A stretch of DNA of 64,000 nucleotides from Qipengyuania gaetbuli (GTDB taxonomy: Bacteria; Pseudomonadota; Alphaproteobacteria; Sphingomonadales; Sphingomonadaceae), in contig NZ_JAIUZO010000002.1 of NCBI RefSeq assembly GCF_020171365.1, positions 2,512,001-2,576,000 on the forward strand, in the 5' to 3' direction. Positions 18,754 through 29,680 of this stretch are shown here, piece by piece (position 1 is the stretch's first letter; each line of letters starts with the position of its first letter). The notes beneath the pieces were generated by a model. It worked only from the letters and a program-made list of their open reading frames with translations, ran no database searches and had not been told where the DNA came from. The translations under genes and the position numbers were made by a program.

Positions 18754-19805
18754 CCGAATTCTTCCAATCCCTCGGCATGAGCTACGAATGGGCATGGGGC
18801 GTCGCCACCATTGCCGGCATCCTGCTCATCGCACTGCCGCTGATGCTGGCCGTGGCGATGATCATTTACGTCGACCGCAAGGTCTGGGCGGCAATCAACC
18901 TGCGTCGCGGTCCGAACGTCGTCGGCCCCTTCGGCCTGCTGCAAAGCTTTGCCGACGGGCTGAAGGTCTTCCTGCAGGAAACCGTCATCCCGAGCGCGGC
19001 GAACAAGGGCATCTTCATCCTTGCCCCAATCGTCACCTTCACGGTGGCCCTGGCGGCCTGGGCGGTGATCCCGTTCAGCGCGGAAGCCGTGCTGGCGGAC
19101 ATAAATGTCGGCCTGCTCTACATCCTCGCGATCAGTTCGCTGTCGGTCTACGGCATCATCATGGCGGGCTGGGCTTCGAACTCGAAGTACCCGTTCTTCT
19201 CGGCCATGCGCGCTTCGGCGCAGATGATCAGCTATGAAGTCTCGATCGGCTTCATCCTGGTCTGCGTCGTGTTGTTTGCTGGCACGTTCAACCTCAACGA
19301 CATCGTGCGCGCGCAGGAAGGCTTCGGCCTGGGCGTCATCAACGCCTATGTCGTGCATCCGCTGCTCTTCCCGATGTGGGTGCTGTTCTTCATCTCGAGC
19401 CTTGCCGAAACCCAGCGCGTTCCCTTCGACCTTACCGAGGCGGAGAGCGAGCTGGTGGCCGGCTATCAGACCGAATACAGCTCGATGAGCTTCGCGCTCT
19501 TCTGGCTCGGCGAATATGCCAACATCCTGCTCATGTGCATGCTCAACGCACTGCTGTTCTGGGGCGGTTGGCTGCCGCCGGTCGATTGGGAGCCGCTTTA
19601 CGCTGTCCCCGGCATCGTCTGGCTGCTGCTGAAGGCGTTCTTCTTCTTCTTCATGTTCAGCTGGGTCATGGCGACCGTGCCGCGCTACCGCTACGATCAG
19701 CTGATGCGCTTGGGCTGGAAGGTCTTCCTGCCGATCAGCCTGCTGTTCGTCGTCGTAATCTCCGGTTACCTCATGGCAACCGGCCACTTCGGAGCCGCCG
19801 CATGA
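18750..19805 (+). CDS. nuoH: NADH-quinone oxidoreductase subunit H
   Basis: The ND1-type membrane subunit, 351 residues with about eight membrane helices, linking the quinone chamber to the proton-pumping arm. Signatures are [17 protein letters not shown] after the first helix and [22 protein letters not shown] in a conserved acidic loop. The ends overlap nuoG and nuoI by four bases each (ATGA). Confidence 0.97.
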   Translation: MTEFFQSLGMSYEWAWGVATIAGILLIALPLMLAVAMIIYVDRKVWAAINLRRGPNVVGPFGLLQSFADGLKVFLQETVIPSAANKGIFILAPIVTFTVALAAWAVIPFSAEAVLADINVGLLYILAISSLSVYGIIMAGWASNSKYPFFSAMRASAQMISYEVSIGFILVCVVLFAGTFNLNDIVRAQEGFGLGVINAYVVHPLLFPMWVLFFISSLAETQRVPFDLTEAESELVAGYQTEYSSMSFALFWLGEYANILLMCMLNALLFWGGWLPPVDWEPLYAVPGIVWLLLKAFFFFFMFSWVMATVPRYRYDQLMRLGWKVFLPISLLFVVVISGYLMATGHFGAAA

Positions 19806-20287
19806 GCGTCGCCCACCTCATCAAGTCGTTCACCCTGTGGGAGTTCGTGAAGGCGCACGCCCTCACGCTGAAGTACTTCTTCAAGCCGAAGGTGACGATT
19901 AACTATCCGTTCGAGAAGAACCCGCTGAGCCCGCGTTTCCGCGGCGAGCATGCTCTGCGTCGCTATCCCAACGGGGAAGAGCGCTGCATCGCTTGCAAGC
20001 TGTGCGAGGCGGTCTGCCCGGCGCAGGCCATCACGATCGAGGCCGAACCGCGCGAAGACGGCAGCCGCCGTACGACGCGCTACGACATCGACATGACGAA
20101 GTGCATCTACTGCGGCTTCTGCCAGGAAGCCTGTCCGGTCGATGCCATCGTCGAAGGTCCGAACTTCGAATACGCAACCGAAACCCGCGAGGAGCTGCTC
20201 TATGACAAGGCCAAGCTGCTCGCCAATGGTGACAAGTGGGAGCGGGCAATCGCCGCGAACCTTGAAGCCGACGCACCCTATCGCTAA
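19802..20287 (+). CDS. nuoI: NADH-quinone oxidoreductase subunit I
   Basis: The TYKY-type subunit, 161 residues, carrying two [4Fe-4S] clusters (N6a and N6b). Both ferredoxin motifs are intact: [12 protein letters not shown] and [12 protein letters not shown]. The ATG overlaps the nuoH stop; the long in-frame upstream extension is the other frame of nuoH. A 27-base gap, the largest inside the operon, follows. Confidence 0.97.
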   Translation: MSVAHLIKSFTLWEFVKAHALTLKYFFKPKVTINYPFEKNPLSPRFRGEHALRRYPNGEERCIACKLCEAVCPAQAITIEAEPREDGSRRTTRYDIDMTKCIYCGFCQEACPVDAIVEGPNFEYATETREELLYDKAKLLANGDKWERAIAANLEADAPYR

Positions 20288-20314
20288 CCGCGCCGCAACC
20301 GAATCCGGGGCATC

Positions 20315-20935
20315 ATGATCCAGACTTTCGCCTTTTACATGTTCGCGATCATCGTGATTGCTTCCGCCGTGATGGTCATCACGGCGCGCAATCCGGTGCA
20401 TTCGGTCCTGTGGCTCATCCTGGCATTCTTCAATGCCGCCGGCCTGATGGTTCTCGTCGGTGCGGAATTCATCGCGATGCTGCTGGTCATAGTCTACGTC
20501 GGTGCAGTCGCCGTGCTGTTCCTGTTCGTCGTCATGATGCTGGACATCGACGTCGCGGCGATGCGCGCAGGGTTCATCAAGAACTTCCCGCTCGGCATCG
20601 TGGTGGCGCTGGTGTTGCTCGCGGAACTGGTTCTCGGGATCGGTGCCTACAACGTTGGCGCGATCGAGCTTGGCACGCCTGCTGCCGCAGACGCACCGGC
20701 GATGGCCGAAAGCAATACTGCGGCCATCGGCGCGTTGCTCTACACACGCTATATCTTCCTGTTCGAGGCGGCAGGCATCGTGCTTCTGGTCGCCATGATC
20801 GGCGCAATCGTGCTGACGCACCGCCCGTCCAAGTCGAAGCGCGGCCAGCAGGATATCGGCAAGCAGGTCCGCCGCCGTCCCGACGAAGCGACCGTCATGA
20901 AACAACCCGAAGTGGGCAAGGGGATCGAACTGTGA
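20315..20935 (+). CDS. nuoJ: NADH-quinone oxidoreductase subunit J
   Basis: The ND6-type membrane subunit, 206 residues, five predicted helices. The conserved [22 protein letters not shown] segment (third helix, with the pi-bulge region) identifies it. The C-terminal 30 residues after the last helix are hydrophilic and basic. The end overlaps the GTG start of nuoK. Confidence 0.95.
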   Translation: MIQTFAFYMFAIIVIASAVMVITARNPVHSVLWLILAFFNAAGLMVLVGAEFIAMLLVIVYVGAVAVLFLFVVMMLDIDVAAMRAGFIKNFPLGIVVALVLLAELVLGIGAYNVGAIELGTPAAADAPAMAESNTAAIGALLYTRYIFLFEAAGIVLLVAMIGAIVLTHRPSKSKRGQQDIGKQVRRRPDEATVMKQPEVGKGIEL

Positions 20936-21237
20936 TCGCCATCGAACACTATGTCATCGTCAGCGCGATCCTGTTCGTGCTGGGCGTGCTCGGCATCTTC
21001 CTCAACCGGAAGAACATCATCGTCATCCTGATGGCGATCGAGCTCATCCTCCTTGCGGTGAACATCAACCTCGTCGCCTTCAGCGCTTTCCTCGGCGATC
21101 TGGTCGGGCAGGTCTTTGCGATGTTCGTTCTGACCGTTGCCGCTGCCGAAGCGGCCATCGGCCTCGCCATTCTCATGATCTACTTCCGTGCACGCGGCAC
21201 CATTGCGGTCGACGATGCGAACCGGATGAAGGGATAA
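20932..21237 (+). CDS. nuoK: NADH-quinone oxidoreductase subunit K
   Basis: The ND4L-type subunit, 101 residues, three helices. The two buried glutamates used in proton transfer are visible in [14 protein letters not shown] and [13 protein letters not shown]. It starts with GTG within the nuoJ stop. It ends 6 bases before the GTG start of nuoL. Confidence 0.96.
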   Translation: MIAIEHYVIVSAILFVLGVLGIFLNRKNIIVILMAIELILLAVNINLVAFSAFLGDLVGQVFAMFVLTVAAAEAAIGLAILMIYFRARGTIAVDDANRMKG

Positions 21238-21243
21238 GCACCA

Positions 21244-23238
21244 GTGCAGACCTCCATTCTCGCCATCGTCTTCCTGCCGCTGCTCGCCTCGATCGTCGCG
21301 GGCCTGGTCAACAAGAGCGCGCCGAGCGTTTTCGCCAAGAGCGTCACGACCGGCGGCCTGTTCATTTCCTGCCTGCTGAGCTGGCCGATCTTCATCAGCT
21401 TCTGGACCGGCAACGCCGAAGCGACTGTGGTCCCGGTCCTGACCTGGGTCCAGTCCGGCGCGCTCAGCTTCGACTGGGCGCTGCGGGTCGATACGCTGAC
21501 TGCAGTCATGCTGGTGGTCATCACGACCGTCTCCGCGCTCGTCCATCTCTATAGCTGGGGCTATATGGAGGAAGACCCGGACCAGCCGCGGTTCTTCGCC
21601 TACCTTTCGCTCTTCACCTTCGCCATGCTGATGCTGGTGACCGCCGACAACCTCGTGCAGATGTTCTTCGGTTGGGAAGGGGTGGGCCTCGCCAGCTACC
21701 TGCTGATCGGCTTCTGGTTCAAGAAGCCCAGCGCAAATGCTGCCGCGATCAAGGCATTCGTGGTCAACCGCGTCGGCGACCTTGGCTTCATGCTCGGCAT
21801 CTTCGGCACTTTCTGGGTGTTCGGCACGGTCTCGATCCCTGAAATCCTCGAAGCCGCTCCCGGCATGAGCGGGGCGACCATCGGCTTCCTCGGCATGCGC
21901 GTTCACACGATGGACGTGCTGTGCATCCTCCTGTTCATCGGTGCGATGGGCAAGTCGGCACAGCTCGGCCTGCACACCTGGCTTCCGGACGCGATGGAAG
22001 GCCCGACCCCCGTGTCGGCGCTGATCCATGCCGCGACCATGGTGACCGCCGGCGTGTTCATGGTCTGCCGCCTTTCGCCCATGTTCGAGACTGCTCCGAT
22101 CGCGCTTGGCATGGTCACATTCGTCGGTGCCGCTACCTGTATCTTTGCCGCGACCGTCGGCACGACGCAGTGGGACATCAAGCGGGTCATCGCCTATTCG
22201 ACCTGTTCGCAGCTCGGCTACATGTTCTTTGCTGCCGGCGTCGGTGCCTATGGCGCGGCCATGTTCCACCTGTTCACGCATGCCTTCTTCAAGGCGCTGC
22301 TGTTCCTCGGTGCAGGTTCGGTCATTCACGCGATGCACCACGAACAGGACATGCGCTATTACGGCGGCCTGCGTAAGCACATCCCGCTGACCTTCTGGGC
22401 GATGATGATGGGGACGCTGGCCATTACCGGCCTCGGTATCTACCATCTCGGCGTTGGTTTCGCCGGCTTCTGGTCGAAGGACGCGATCATCGAAGTCGCC
22501 TTCGCGCGCGGCACCGAACTCGGCAACTTCGCCTTCTGGATGGGCGTGTTCGCCGCGCTGCTGACCAGCTTCTACAGCTGGCGCCTGATGTTCCTCACCT
22601 TCTGGGGCAAGCCGCGCTGGATCGAGAGCGAGCATATCCAGCACACCGTCCACAAGACGCCGGAGCAGGCGGGCGAGGACACCACGGGTGGCTATCACCC
22701 GCATGAAAGCCCGCTGACCATGCTGGTGCCGCTCGGCATCCTGTCGATCGGTGCGATTGCCGCAGGCCAGGTCTTTGCGCCTGCCTTCCTCGATAGCGCG
22801 GAATTCTGGGGCGGCTCGATCTTCTACAACGAAGCCCTGATCCACGCGATGCACGCGGTGCCTTACGCCGTGAAGTATGCGGCGCTGATCGTCATGCTGA
22901 TCGGCCTTACGGTGGCCTGGTTCGCCTACATCAAGGACACCTCGATCCCCGGCAAGGCTGCCGAGCAGCTCGGCCCGATCTACCGCTTCCTCTACAACAA
23001 GTGGTATTTCGACGAGCTCTACCACTACCTCTTCGTGGTCCCTGCCTTCTGGCTGGGCCGCCAGTTCTGGAAACTCGGCGACATCGGCACGATCGACCGC
23101 TTCGGCCCCAATGGCGTGGCCTGGGTGGTCGAGAAGGGCGCGGTCGGAGCGAAGAAGTTCCAGACCGGATATCTCTATAGCTATGCGCTGGTGATGCTCC
23201 TCGGGCTTGTCGCCGCCGTCACCTGGGTGCTGTTCTGA
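21244..23238 (+). CDS. nuoL: NADH-quinone oxidoreductase subunit L
   Basis: The ND5-type antiporter-like proton-pumping subunit, 664 residues, with about 16 helices including the C-terminal lateral helix. [20 protein letters not shown] carries the conserved helix 5 glutamate; [18 protein letters not shown] and the TH pair in [14 protein letters not shown] are antiporter signatures. The start is GTG 21244. The stop shares its last base with the nuoM ATG. Confidence 0.97.
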   Translation: MQTSILAIVFLPLLASIVAGLVNKSAPSVFAKSVTTGGLFISCLLSWPIFISFWTGNAEATVVPVLTWVQSGALSFDWALRVDTLTAVMLVVITTVSALVHLYSWGYMEEDPDQPRFFAYLSLFTFAMLMLVTADNLVQMFFGWEGVGLASYLLIGFWFKKPSANAAAIKAFVVNRVGDLGFMLGIFGTFWVFGTVSIPEILEAAPGMSGATIGFLGMRVHTMDVLCILLFIGAMGKSAQLGLHTWLPDAMEGPTPVSALIHAATMVTAGVFMVCRLSPMFETAPIALGMVTFVGAATCIFAATVGTTQWDIKRVIAYSTCSQLGYMFFAAGVGAYGAAMFHLFTHAFFKALLFLGAGSVIHAMHHEQDMRYYGGLRKHIPLTFWAMMMGTLAITGLGIYHLGVGFAGFWSKDAIIEVAFARGTELGNFAFWMGVFAALLTSFYSWRLMFLTFWGKPRWIESEHIQHTVHKTPEQAGEDTTGGYHPHESPLTMLVPLGILSIGAIAAGQVFAPAFLDSAEFWGGSIFYNEALIHAMHAVPYAVKYAALIVMLIGLTVAWFAYIKDTSIPGKAAEQLGPIYRFLYNKWYFDELYHYLFVVPAFWLGRQFWKLGDIGTIDRFGPNGVAWVVEKGAVGAKKFQTGYLYSYALVMLLGLVAAVTWVLF

Positions 23239-24782
23239 TGGAGTTCCCCATCCTCTCGCTCATGCTTGCCGTGCCGCTGATCGGTGCGATCGCCTGCCTG
23301 TTCCTGAATGCCGGTAGCGCCCGGATGGTCGCGCTGTTCGCGACGCTGTTCAACCTGGCGCTCGGCATCCTGCTCTGGATCAACTACGATATCGGCGGGG
23401 CACAGTGGCAGTTCACCGAACGGGCAGAGTTGTTCGCGGTGTTCAGCTATGCGCTGGGCATCGACGGCATCGCCCTGATGCTGATCATGCTCAGCGTCTT
23501 CCTGATGCCGATCTGTATCCTCGCCAGCTGGGATTCCATCACCAAGCGCGTCGGCGAATACATGGCTGCCTTCCTGCTGATGGAAGTTCTGATGATCGGC
23601 GTCTTCGCCGCGCAGGACCTGTTCCTGTTCTACATCTTCTTCGAAGCCGGCCTCATTCCGATGTACCTGATCATCGGCGTCTGGGGCGGCGATAACCGCA
23701 TCTACGCCTCGTATAAGTTCTTCCTCTACACGCTGCTCGGCTCGGTCCTGATGCTGATCGCGATGTTCTGGATGGTGAACGAGGCGGGGACCACTGACAT
23801 CCCGACGCTGATGCAGTACGATTTCCCCGTCGGCGCGCAGTTCTGGCTGTGGCTGGCATTCTTCGCCAGCTTCGCCGTGAAGATGCCGATGTGGCCCGTG
23901 CACACCTGGCTCCCCGACGCGCACGTCCAGGCACCTACCGCCGGTTCGGTGATCCTTGCCGGCGTCCTGTTGAAGCTCGGCGGTTACGGTTTCATTCGCT
24001 TCAGCCTGCCCATGTTCCCCGACGCGAGCGCGGATCTGGCTTGGCTGGTCTTCGCCCTGTCCATGGTCGCGGTGATCTACACCTCGCTCGTCGCGCTGGT
24101 GCAGTCCGACATGAAAAAGCTCATCGCCTATTCCTCGGTCGCCCATATGGCGATCGTGACAGTCGGCCTGTTCGCCTTCAACGTGCAGGGCATCGAGGGC
24201 GCGATGATGGTCATGCTCGGCCACGGCCTGGTTTCAGGCGCGTTGTTCCTGTGCGTCGGCGTGATCTACGACCGCCTGCATACGCGCGAGATCGCGCGTT
24301 ACGGCGGCCTGTCGATCAACATGCCGAAGTATGCGCTGTTCTTCCTCCTGTTCACCATGGCCTCAATCGGCCTGCCGGGCACCAGCAACTTCGTCGGCGA
24401 GTTCCTCGCGCTTGCCGGCATCTACAAGGTCTCGACCTTCGTAACGCTGGTCTGCACTACCGGTATCATCCTGGGCGCTGCCTACATGCTTTATCTCTAC
24501 CGCCGCGTGGCATTCGGCGAACAGGTCAATGCCGACGCCGCCCGCATGCCCGACCTCAACGCACGCGAATGGGCTATGCTTGCCCCGATCGCTGCAGCCG
24601 TGCTGTGGATGGGTGTCTACCCGGAAAGCTTCCTCGCTCCCATGCGGCAAGACATCGCAGCGCTCGAAGCGCGGCTCGCCAGCGTAACTCCGCAGTATGA
24701 CAGCGCACTGAAGGTCGGCACCCCGAAGGAGCATAACGCGAACTTCATTGCGGGCGAGCACGGATCGGAGGGAGAGCACTGA
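23238..24782 (+). CDS. nuoM: NADH-quinone oxidoreductase subunit M
   Basis: The ND4-type antiporter-like subunit, 514 residues, about 14 helices. FYIFFEAGLIPMYLIIG carries the key glutamate, and KMPMWPVHTWLPDAHVQAPT and KKLIAYSSVAHM are family signatures. It is joined to nuoL and nuoN by one-base overlaps. Confidence 0.97.
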   Translation: MEFPILSLMLAVPLIGAIACLFLNAGSARMVALFATLFNLALGILLWINYDIGGAQWQFTERAELFAVFSYALGIDGIALMLIMLSVFLMPICILASWDSITKRVGEYMAAFLLMEVLMIGVFAAQDLFLFYIFFEAGLIPMYLIIGVWGGDNRIYASYKFFLYTLLGSVLMLIAMFWMVNEAGTTDIPTLMQYDFPVGAQFWLWLAFFASFAVKMPMWPVHTWLPDAHVQAPTAGSVILAGVLLKLGGYGFIRFSLPMFPDASADLAWLVFALSMVAVIYTSLVALVQSDMKKLIAYSSVAHMAIVTVGLFAFNVQGIEGAMMVMLGHGLVSGALFLCVGVIYDRLHTREIARYGGLSINMPKYALFFLLFTMASIGLPGTSNFVGEFLALAGIYKVSTFVTLVCTTGIILGAAYMLYLYRRVAFGEQVNADAARMPDLNAREWAMLAPIAAAVLWMGVYPESFLAPMRQDIAALEARLASVTPQYDSALKVGTPKEHNANFIAGEHGSEGEH

Positions 24783-26236
24783 TGTCCTACGCTACTTCCC
24801 TCTACCTCACCGGCGCAGAAATCGGCCTTTCCGTTGCCGGCCTCATCCTGCTCCTGGTCACTGCATGGACCAGCCGTGACGCTGCCCGCGGCATCACGAT
24901 CGCGGCTGTGGCGGCTCTGGTCGGCGCGCTGGCATTCTCAGTGTCGCTGTTCGACGGCGGTGTGGGCGCGATGGCCTTCCATGGCCTGTTCCGCGTCGAT
25001 GCTTTCTCGCTCTTCGCCAAGGTGCTGATCTTTACAGCCACCATCGCGTGCCTGATTGTCGCTCCACATTACTTCGGCGAGCGCGGCGACTACCGCGGCG
25101 AGTATCCGGTCCTGCTGCTGTTCAACGCAGTCGGCATGAGCATGATGGTGTCGGCAACCGACCTGCTGACGCTCTACGTCGGCCTCGAGATGTCGAGCCT
25201 TTCGTCATACGTGCTCGCAAGCTTTGCGCGCCGCGACGACCGTTCGAGCGAAGCGGGCCTCAAGTACTTTATCCTCGGCGGTCTTGCCTCGGGCATCATC
25301 CTCTACGGCATCAGCCTCGTTTACGGGTTTACCGGAGCGACGGGTTACGAAGCGATCCGAATTGCCTTCGATGGCAATTTCTCGACCGGCGCGCTGTTCG
25401 GTGTGGTGTTCGTCCTTGCTGGTTTCGCCTTCAAGATTGCCGCTGTCCCGTTCCACATGTGGACGCCCGACGTTTACGAAGGCGCCCCGACTCCGGTCAC
25501 CGCATTCTTCGCAAGCGCCCCGAAGGTCGCTGCCGTGTCGATGCTCGTGCGCATGGCAATCGTGCCGTTCGGTGGCGAAGTTGCAGCGTGGCAGCAGATC
25601 GTCATTTTCGCCGCACTCGCATCGATCGTGGTCGGCGCACTTGGTGCCATCGGCCAGCAGAACCTGAAACGATTGCTTGCCTACTCGTCGATCAACAACG
25701 TCGGATTCATCCTGATCGGCCTTGCAGCAGCTACGCCGGAAGGTGTGGCAGGCGTCATGGTTTACCTCGCCATCTATGTCTTTATGACGATCGGCAGCTT
25801 CGTAGCGCTCCTCATGCTACGGGACGAGCAAGGCAATGCCCTGTCGACCTTCGACGACATCTCGGGCCTATCGACCACCAGCCCCGCGCTCGCGTGGTGC
25901 CTGCTGGCGCTGATGTTCAGCCTTGCGGGCATTCCGCCGCTGTTCGGCTTCTGGGGCAAGTTCGTGGTCTTCCAGGCTGCGGTACAGGCCGACATGATCC
26001 AGCTTGCTGCAATCGGTATCGCGGCCAGCGTGATCGGTGCCTTCTATTACATCAAGTTCATCAAGGTGATGTTCTTCGATGAACCGAAGGGTGCTGCTCC
26101 CGCCAAGGCCCCGACCTCCCACTGGGTGGTGCTCGGCCTGAGCGTTCTGGTGATTTCGCCCCTGGGCTATTTCCTGACGCCTTGGCTTGGTGACATTGCT
26201 GCCGCAGCAGCGCAGGCACTGTTCCAGTTCGCTTGA
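24782..26236 (+). CDS. nuoN: NADH-quinone oxidoreductase subunit N
   Basis: The ND2-type antiporter-like subunit, 484 residues, about 14 helices. TLYVGLEMSSLSSYVL carries the helix 5 glutamate; FHMWTPDVYEGAPTPVTAFF and KRLLAYSSINNVG are signatures. It is the last complex I subunit, but the strand continues without a break: the stop overlaps the TTG start of birA. Confidence 0.97.
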   Translation: MSYATSLYLTGAEIGLSVAGLILLLVTAWTSRDAARGITIAAVAALVGALAFSVSLFDGGVGAMAFHGLFRVDAFSLFAKVLIFTATIACLIVAPHYFGERGDYRGEYPVLLLFNAVGMSMMVSATDLLTLYVGLEMSSLSSYVLASFARRDDRSSEAGLKYFILGGLASGIILYGISLVYGFTGATGYEAIRIAFDGNFSTGALFGVVFVLAGFAFKIAAVPFHMWTPDVYEGAPTPVTAFFASAPKVAAVSMLVRMAIVPFGGEVAAWQQIVIFAALASIVVGALGAIGQQNLKRLLAYSSINNVGFILIGLAAATPEGVAGVMVYLAIYVFMTIGSFVALLMLRDEQGNALSTFDDISGLSTTSPALAWCLLALMFSLAGIPPLFGFWGKFVVFQAAVQADMIQLAAIGIAASVIGAFYYIKFIKVMFFDEPKGAAPAKAPTSHWVVLGLSVLVISPLGYFLTPWLGDIAAAAAQALFQFA

Positions 26237-26955
26237 TCGAGGTTCTGGCCGAAACCGGCTCTACTAATGCCGATCTGATTTCGCGCCTCCGCGATGGCGA
26301 ACGCGTGGCGGAGGGGCACTGGTTAGTGGCCGACCGGCAGATGGCCGGGCGAGGCAGGCAGGGTCGAAGCTGGTTCGATGGCGGCGGCAATTTCATGGGG
26401 TCGACCGTGGTTCACTGCCTTGCGCAGGATCCGCCCGCGGCGAGCCTGGCGTTTTGCGTCGCGCTAGCGGTCTATGAGGCCGTACTCCCGTTTGTGCCTA
26501 ACCCTGCGGACCTCGCGCTGAAATGGCCGAACGACCTGATGCTGGGCGGGGCCAAGCTGGCGGGCATCCTGCTCGAACGCGAGGGTGATGCGGTGGTCGT
26601 CGGAATAGGGGTCAATCTGGCTGCTGCGCCCGACTTGCCCGATCGCCGGACAACATCGATCGCGATGGTCGCACCCGCTCCTAACCGGGATCATTTCGCG
26701 AGCGCGCTTGCCGACCAGTTCGCGGTTGAGCTTGACCGCTGGCGCACTTTCGGCCTCGAACCGCTCACGCGCCGCTGGATGGCAGCCGCCCATCCTGTTG
26801 GGACGCCGCTTCGGGTCCATCCTCCGGGCGAGGATGCGATCGAAGGAGCCTTCGCAGGACTGACCGAAGACGGCGCGTTGATGCTGCGCTTGCCCGGAGG
26901 GCGAATTCGCACCATTCATGCAGGTGACGTAATGCTCGCGAGAGAGGAGGGCTAG
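26233..26955 (+). CDS. birA: Biotin--[acetyl-CoA-carboxylase] ligase
   Basis: Attaches biotin to the biotin carboxyl carrier protein. The motifs ADRQMAGRGRQGRSW (biotinyl-AMP loop), LKWPNDLML and KLAGILLE are intact. At 240 residues it lacks the N-terminal helix-turn-helix domain of E. coli BirA, so it should be a ligase only. The start is TTG 26233, overlapping the nuoN stop (TTGA); the protein opens directly with the catalytic domain (IEVLAETGSTNADLI). Its position after nuoN suggests co-transcription with complex I. Confidence 0.93.
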   Translation: MIEVLAETGSTNADLISRLRDGERVAEGHWLVADRQMAGRGRQGRSWFDGGGNFMGSTVVHCLAQDPPAASLAFCVALAVYEAVLPFVPNPADLALKWPNDLMLGGAKLAGILLEREGDAVVVGIGVNLAAAPDLPDRRTTSIAMVAPAPNRDHFASALADQFAVELDRWRTFGLEPLTRRWMAAAHPVGTPLRVHPPGEDAIEGAFAGLTEDGALMLRLPGGRIRTIHAGDVMLAREEG

Positions 26956-26958
26956 ACC

Positions 26959-27735
26959 ATGCTGCTGGCAGCCGATGTCGGAAATACCAATGTGGTGTTC
27001 GCCCTGTTCGATGGCCGCGCGATCAAGGCGCGTTGGCGCATTGCGACCGATCCTCGGCGCACCGGCGATGAATACGCCGTTTGGCTCCTGCGCCTGCTCG
27101 AGCTCGAAGGCTACAAGCGCGAAGATATCACGCGCATCATCATCGGCTCGGTTGTCCCGCGTTCGATCCACAACCTCACGGTCCTGTCCCAGAAATACTT
27201 CGGTATCGAACCTCTGATCGCAGGTCAGGACGAGGCGCAGTGGGGCATCACCATCGACGTCGACGAGCCGCGCAGTTTGGGTGCGGACCGCGCGCTCAAT
27301 ACCATTGCCGCGCACGAGAAATACGAAGGCGACCTGATCGTCATCGATTTCGGGACTGCGACCACGATCGACGCCGTCGATTTCACTGGCGCCTACAAGG
27401 GCGGGATCATCGCGCCCGGCATCAACCTGTCGCTCGATGCGCTGGTCGGCAATACTGCCAAGCTTCCGCGCATCGCCATCCGCAAGCCGGACAATAACAG
27501 CGTCATCGGCCGCAACACCGAAGACCAGATGCTGATCGGCGTGTTCTGGGGCTACGTCGCCCTGATCGAAGGTCTTGTATCACGCATGAAAAGCGAGATC
27601 GGCCGTCCGGCAAAAGTTGTCGCCACCGGTGGCCTCGCGCTCCTGTTCGACGAAATTACCGACCTGTTCGATGCTGTTGACAGCGATCTCACACTGACTG
27701 GTCTGGCCATCTTGGCCGAAAGGGCTTCCGCTTGA
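26959..27735 (+). CDS. coaX: Type III pantothenate kinase
   Basis: First enzyme of coenzyme A synthesis, phosphorylating pantothenate; cytosolic, 258 residues. [14 protein letters not shown] is the phosphate-binding loop of the acetate-kinase-like fold, SLGADRALN holds the catalytic Asp, and [11 protein letters not shown] and [11 protein letters not shown] follow. Three bases separate it from birA and it overlaps rnj by four bases. Confidence 0.95.
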   Translation: MLLAADVGNTNVVFALFDGRAIKARWRIATDPRRTGDEYAVWLLRLLELEGYKREDITRIIIGSVVPRSIHNLTVLSQKYFGIEPLIAGQDEAQWGITIDVDEPRSLGADRALNTIAAHEKYEGDLIVIDFGTATTIDAVDFTGAYKGGIIAPGINLSLDALVGNTAKLPRIAIRKPDNNSVIGRNTEDQMLIGVFWGYVALIEGLVSRMKSEIGRPAKVVATGGLALLFDEITDLFDAVDSDLTLTGLAILAERASA

Positions 27736-29387
27736 AGAAAGATTTCACTCCCGAAGACGAACTGCTGTTCCTGGCCCTTGGCGGGTCGGGCGAAATTGGC
27801 ATGAACGTCAACCTGTACGGCTGCCAGGGCCGGTGGTTGATGGTCGATCTCGGCATGACGTTCTCGGGAGCCGAATATCCCGGCGTCGACCTGGTGTTCG
27901 CGGATCTCGAATTCATCGAGGAACGCGTCGACCAGCTCGAAGCCATCGTGCTGACCCATGCGCATGAAGACCATATCGGCGCGGTCCCGTACTTCGCGGC
28001 CGACCTCGGTGTGCCCATCTATGCGACGCCGTTCACGATGGAACTGGTCCGTCGGAAGCTGGAAGAGGCGGGCGTGCTGGGCGAAGTGGAACTCCACACC
28101 ATTCCCGACGATCACGGCAGTTTCGAGGTCGGCCCGTTCGAGGTGACCTATATCCCGCTCGCCCACTCGATCGCGGAAGGCAATGCCTTGCTGATCGATA
28201 CCCCGCATGGCCGCATTTTCCACACCGGCGACTGGAAGCTCGACGAAGACCCCATCATCGGGGAGCCCGCTACGGACGAGGAACTGACCCAGATGGGCGA
28301 CGAGGGTATCCTCGCGCTCGTCTGCGACAGCACCAACGTCTTCAATCCCGCGCCGAGCGGTTCTGAAGGTGCAGTCTACAAGGGCCTTCTCGAAGAGGTT
28401 CAGCGTCACCCGGGTAAGCGGGTGCTGGTCACGACCTTTGCCAGCAATGTCGCCCGTCTCCAGACGCTGGGCGAGGTAGCGCGCGAAACTGGACGCCAGC
28501 TGTGCGTCGCAGGCCGTTCGCTCGACCGGATCATCGAGGTGGCACAGGAAAACGGCTATCTCACCGATTTCCCCGAGCCTGTCGATTTCGACACTGCGAT
28601 GAGCTTGCCGCGTGGGGAACTGCTGATCCTCGCAACGGGCGGGCAGGGCGAGCCGCGGGCGGCACTGTCCCGGATTTCCGAAGACAATCATCCGCTGCAG
28701 CTGGTCTCCGGAGACGTGGTGCTGTTCTCCAGCCGCCAGATCCCCGGCAACGAGTTGTCTATCGGCGTCGTCCAGAACCGGCTTGCGTTGAAGGGCGTGA
28801 CGATGGTCACCGACCGCCAGAGCATGATCCACGTGTCCGGCCATCCGGGCCGTCCGGAGCTCGAGGCGCTTTATGGTTGGCTTCGGCCCGAAGTGCTGGT
28901 GCCGGTCCACGGCGAGATGCGGCACATGCAGGAACAGGCAAGGCTTGGCCGTGCAAACGGCATACCTGCAGCGGTCTTCCAGCAGAACGGCGACATTGTA
29001 CGTCTTGCGCCCGGCGCCCCCGGGGTCATCGCCCAAGTCAGGTCGGGGCGGCTTGTGCTCGATGGCGACATCATTGCACCTGCGGATGGCGAGGCGATGG
29101 TCATGCGTCGCCGCATCATGCACGAGGGCGTGATGATCGTGGCGCTGGACCGTAACCTGTCGGTCCAGATCGATAGTGTCGGGCTTCCGCTTGACGAGGA
29201 TTACGGCGATTTCGTTGACGAGGCGAAGGAAGACGTGCGCAGTGCCCTTGCCAAGCTGAAGGGCAGGGACCGTTCCGATCGCGAAGCTGTGCACGAGGCT
29301 GCGCGCCTTGCCGCACGGCGCGCAGCGCAGCGCTGGTCCGGCAAGCGGCCGCAGGTGCGCGTGCTTCTTCCGGAAGAGGGTGAGTGA
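27732..29387 (+). CDS. rnj: Ribonuclease J
   Basis: Metallo-beta-lactamase/beta-CASP ribonuclease with 5'-3' exo- and endonuclease activity in RNA processing and decay; 551 residues. The zinc motif is [10 protein letters not shown] near residue 76, further ligands are in [14 protein letters not shown] and [11 protein letters not shown], and the beta-CASP region has SSRQIPGNE and [11 protein letters not shown]. The start is TTG 27732 within the coaX stop (TTGA); the first residues ([17 protein letters not shown]) fit the family. The coupling of birA, coaX and rnj to nuo is shown by the overlaps. Confidence 0.94.
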   Translation: MKKDFTPEDELLFLALGGSGEIGMNVNLYGCQGRWLMVDLGMTFSGAEYPGVDLVFADLEFIEERVDQLEAIVLTHAHEDHIGAVPYFAADLGVPIYATPFTMELVRRKLEEAGVLGEVELHTIPDDHGSFEVGPFEVTYIPLAHSIAEGNALLIDTPHGRIFHTGDWKLDEDPIIGEPATDEELTQMGDEGILALVCDSTNVFNPAPSGSEGAVYKGLLEEVQRHPGKRVLVTTFASNVARLQTLGEVARETGRQLCVAGRSLDRIIEVAQENGYLTDFPEPVDFDTAMSLPRGELLILATGGQGEPRAALSRISEDNHPLQLVSGDVVLFSSRQIPGNELSIGVVQNRLALKGVTMVTDRQSMIHVSGHPGRPELEALYGWLRPEVLVPVHGEMRHMQEQARLGRANGIPAAVFQQNGDIVRLAPGAPGVIAQVRSGRLVLDGDIIAPADGEAMVMRRRIMHEGVMIVALDRNLSVQIDSVGLPLDEDYGDFVDEAKEDVRSALAKLKGRDRSDREAVHEAARLAARRAAQRWSGKRPQVRVLLPEEGE

Positions 29388-29392
29388 CGACA

Positions 29393-29677
29393 ATGGAATT
29401 GCCGATGCAGTGGACTTCGATCGTCGCGATCTATGTCCTGTTTTGGGTGGTCAGCGCCTTTGTCCTGCTTCCCTTTGGGGTTCGCACCGCCGACGAAACC
29501 GGTGCTGAGACGATACCGGGTCAGGCAGAAAGCGCCCCGGTCAATTTCCGCCCTGGACGAATTGCCATGCGCGCAACGATCCTGTCCGCGCTGCTGACCA
29601 CGCTTTACGTCCTGAATTACGCCTATGGCTGGATCGAGGCCGAAGACTTGATCTTGTGGGGGCCGACCGTCCAGTAA
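29393..29677 (+). CDS. DUF1467 family membrane protein
   Basis: A 94-residue protein with two membrane helices (about residues 5-26 and 60-80) around a hydrophilic loop; the pattern WTSIVAIYVLFWVVSAF then LPFGVRTADE matches the alphaproteobacterial DUF1467 family. Function unknown. ATG 29393 is preferred; GTG 29384, which overlaps the rnj stop, would add three residues and is possible. It ends 3 bases from the convergent coiled-coil gene, with no terminator seen between them. Confidence 0.8.
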   Translation: MELPMQWTSIVAIYVLFWVVSAFVLLPFGVRTADETGAETIPGQAESAPVNFRPGRIAMRATILSALLTTLYVLNYAYGWIEAEDLILWGPTVQ

Positions 29678-29680
29678 AGC

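Noticed and set aside
16606..18795. A 729-codon open frame on the minus strand
   Set aside because: Antisense of nuoG with no recognisable domain; a by-product of codon bias.
20749..23025. A 758-codon open frame on the minus strand
   Set aside because: It is antisense to nuoJ, nuoK and nuoL, whose motifs are certain. GC-rich coding DNA commonly leaves the opposite strand open, and its translation is rich in His, Asp, Glu and Arg without any fold.
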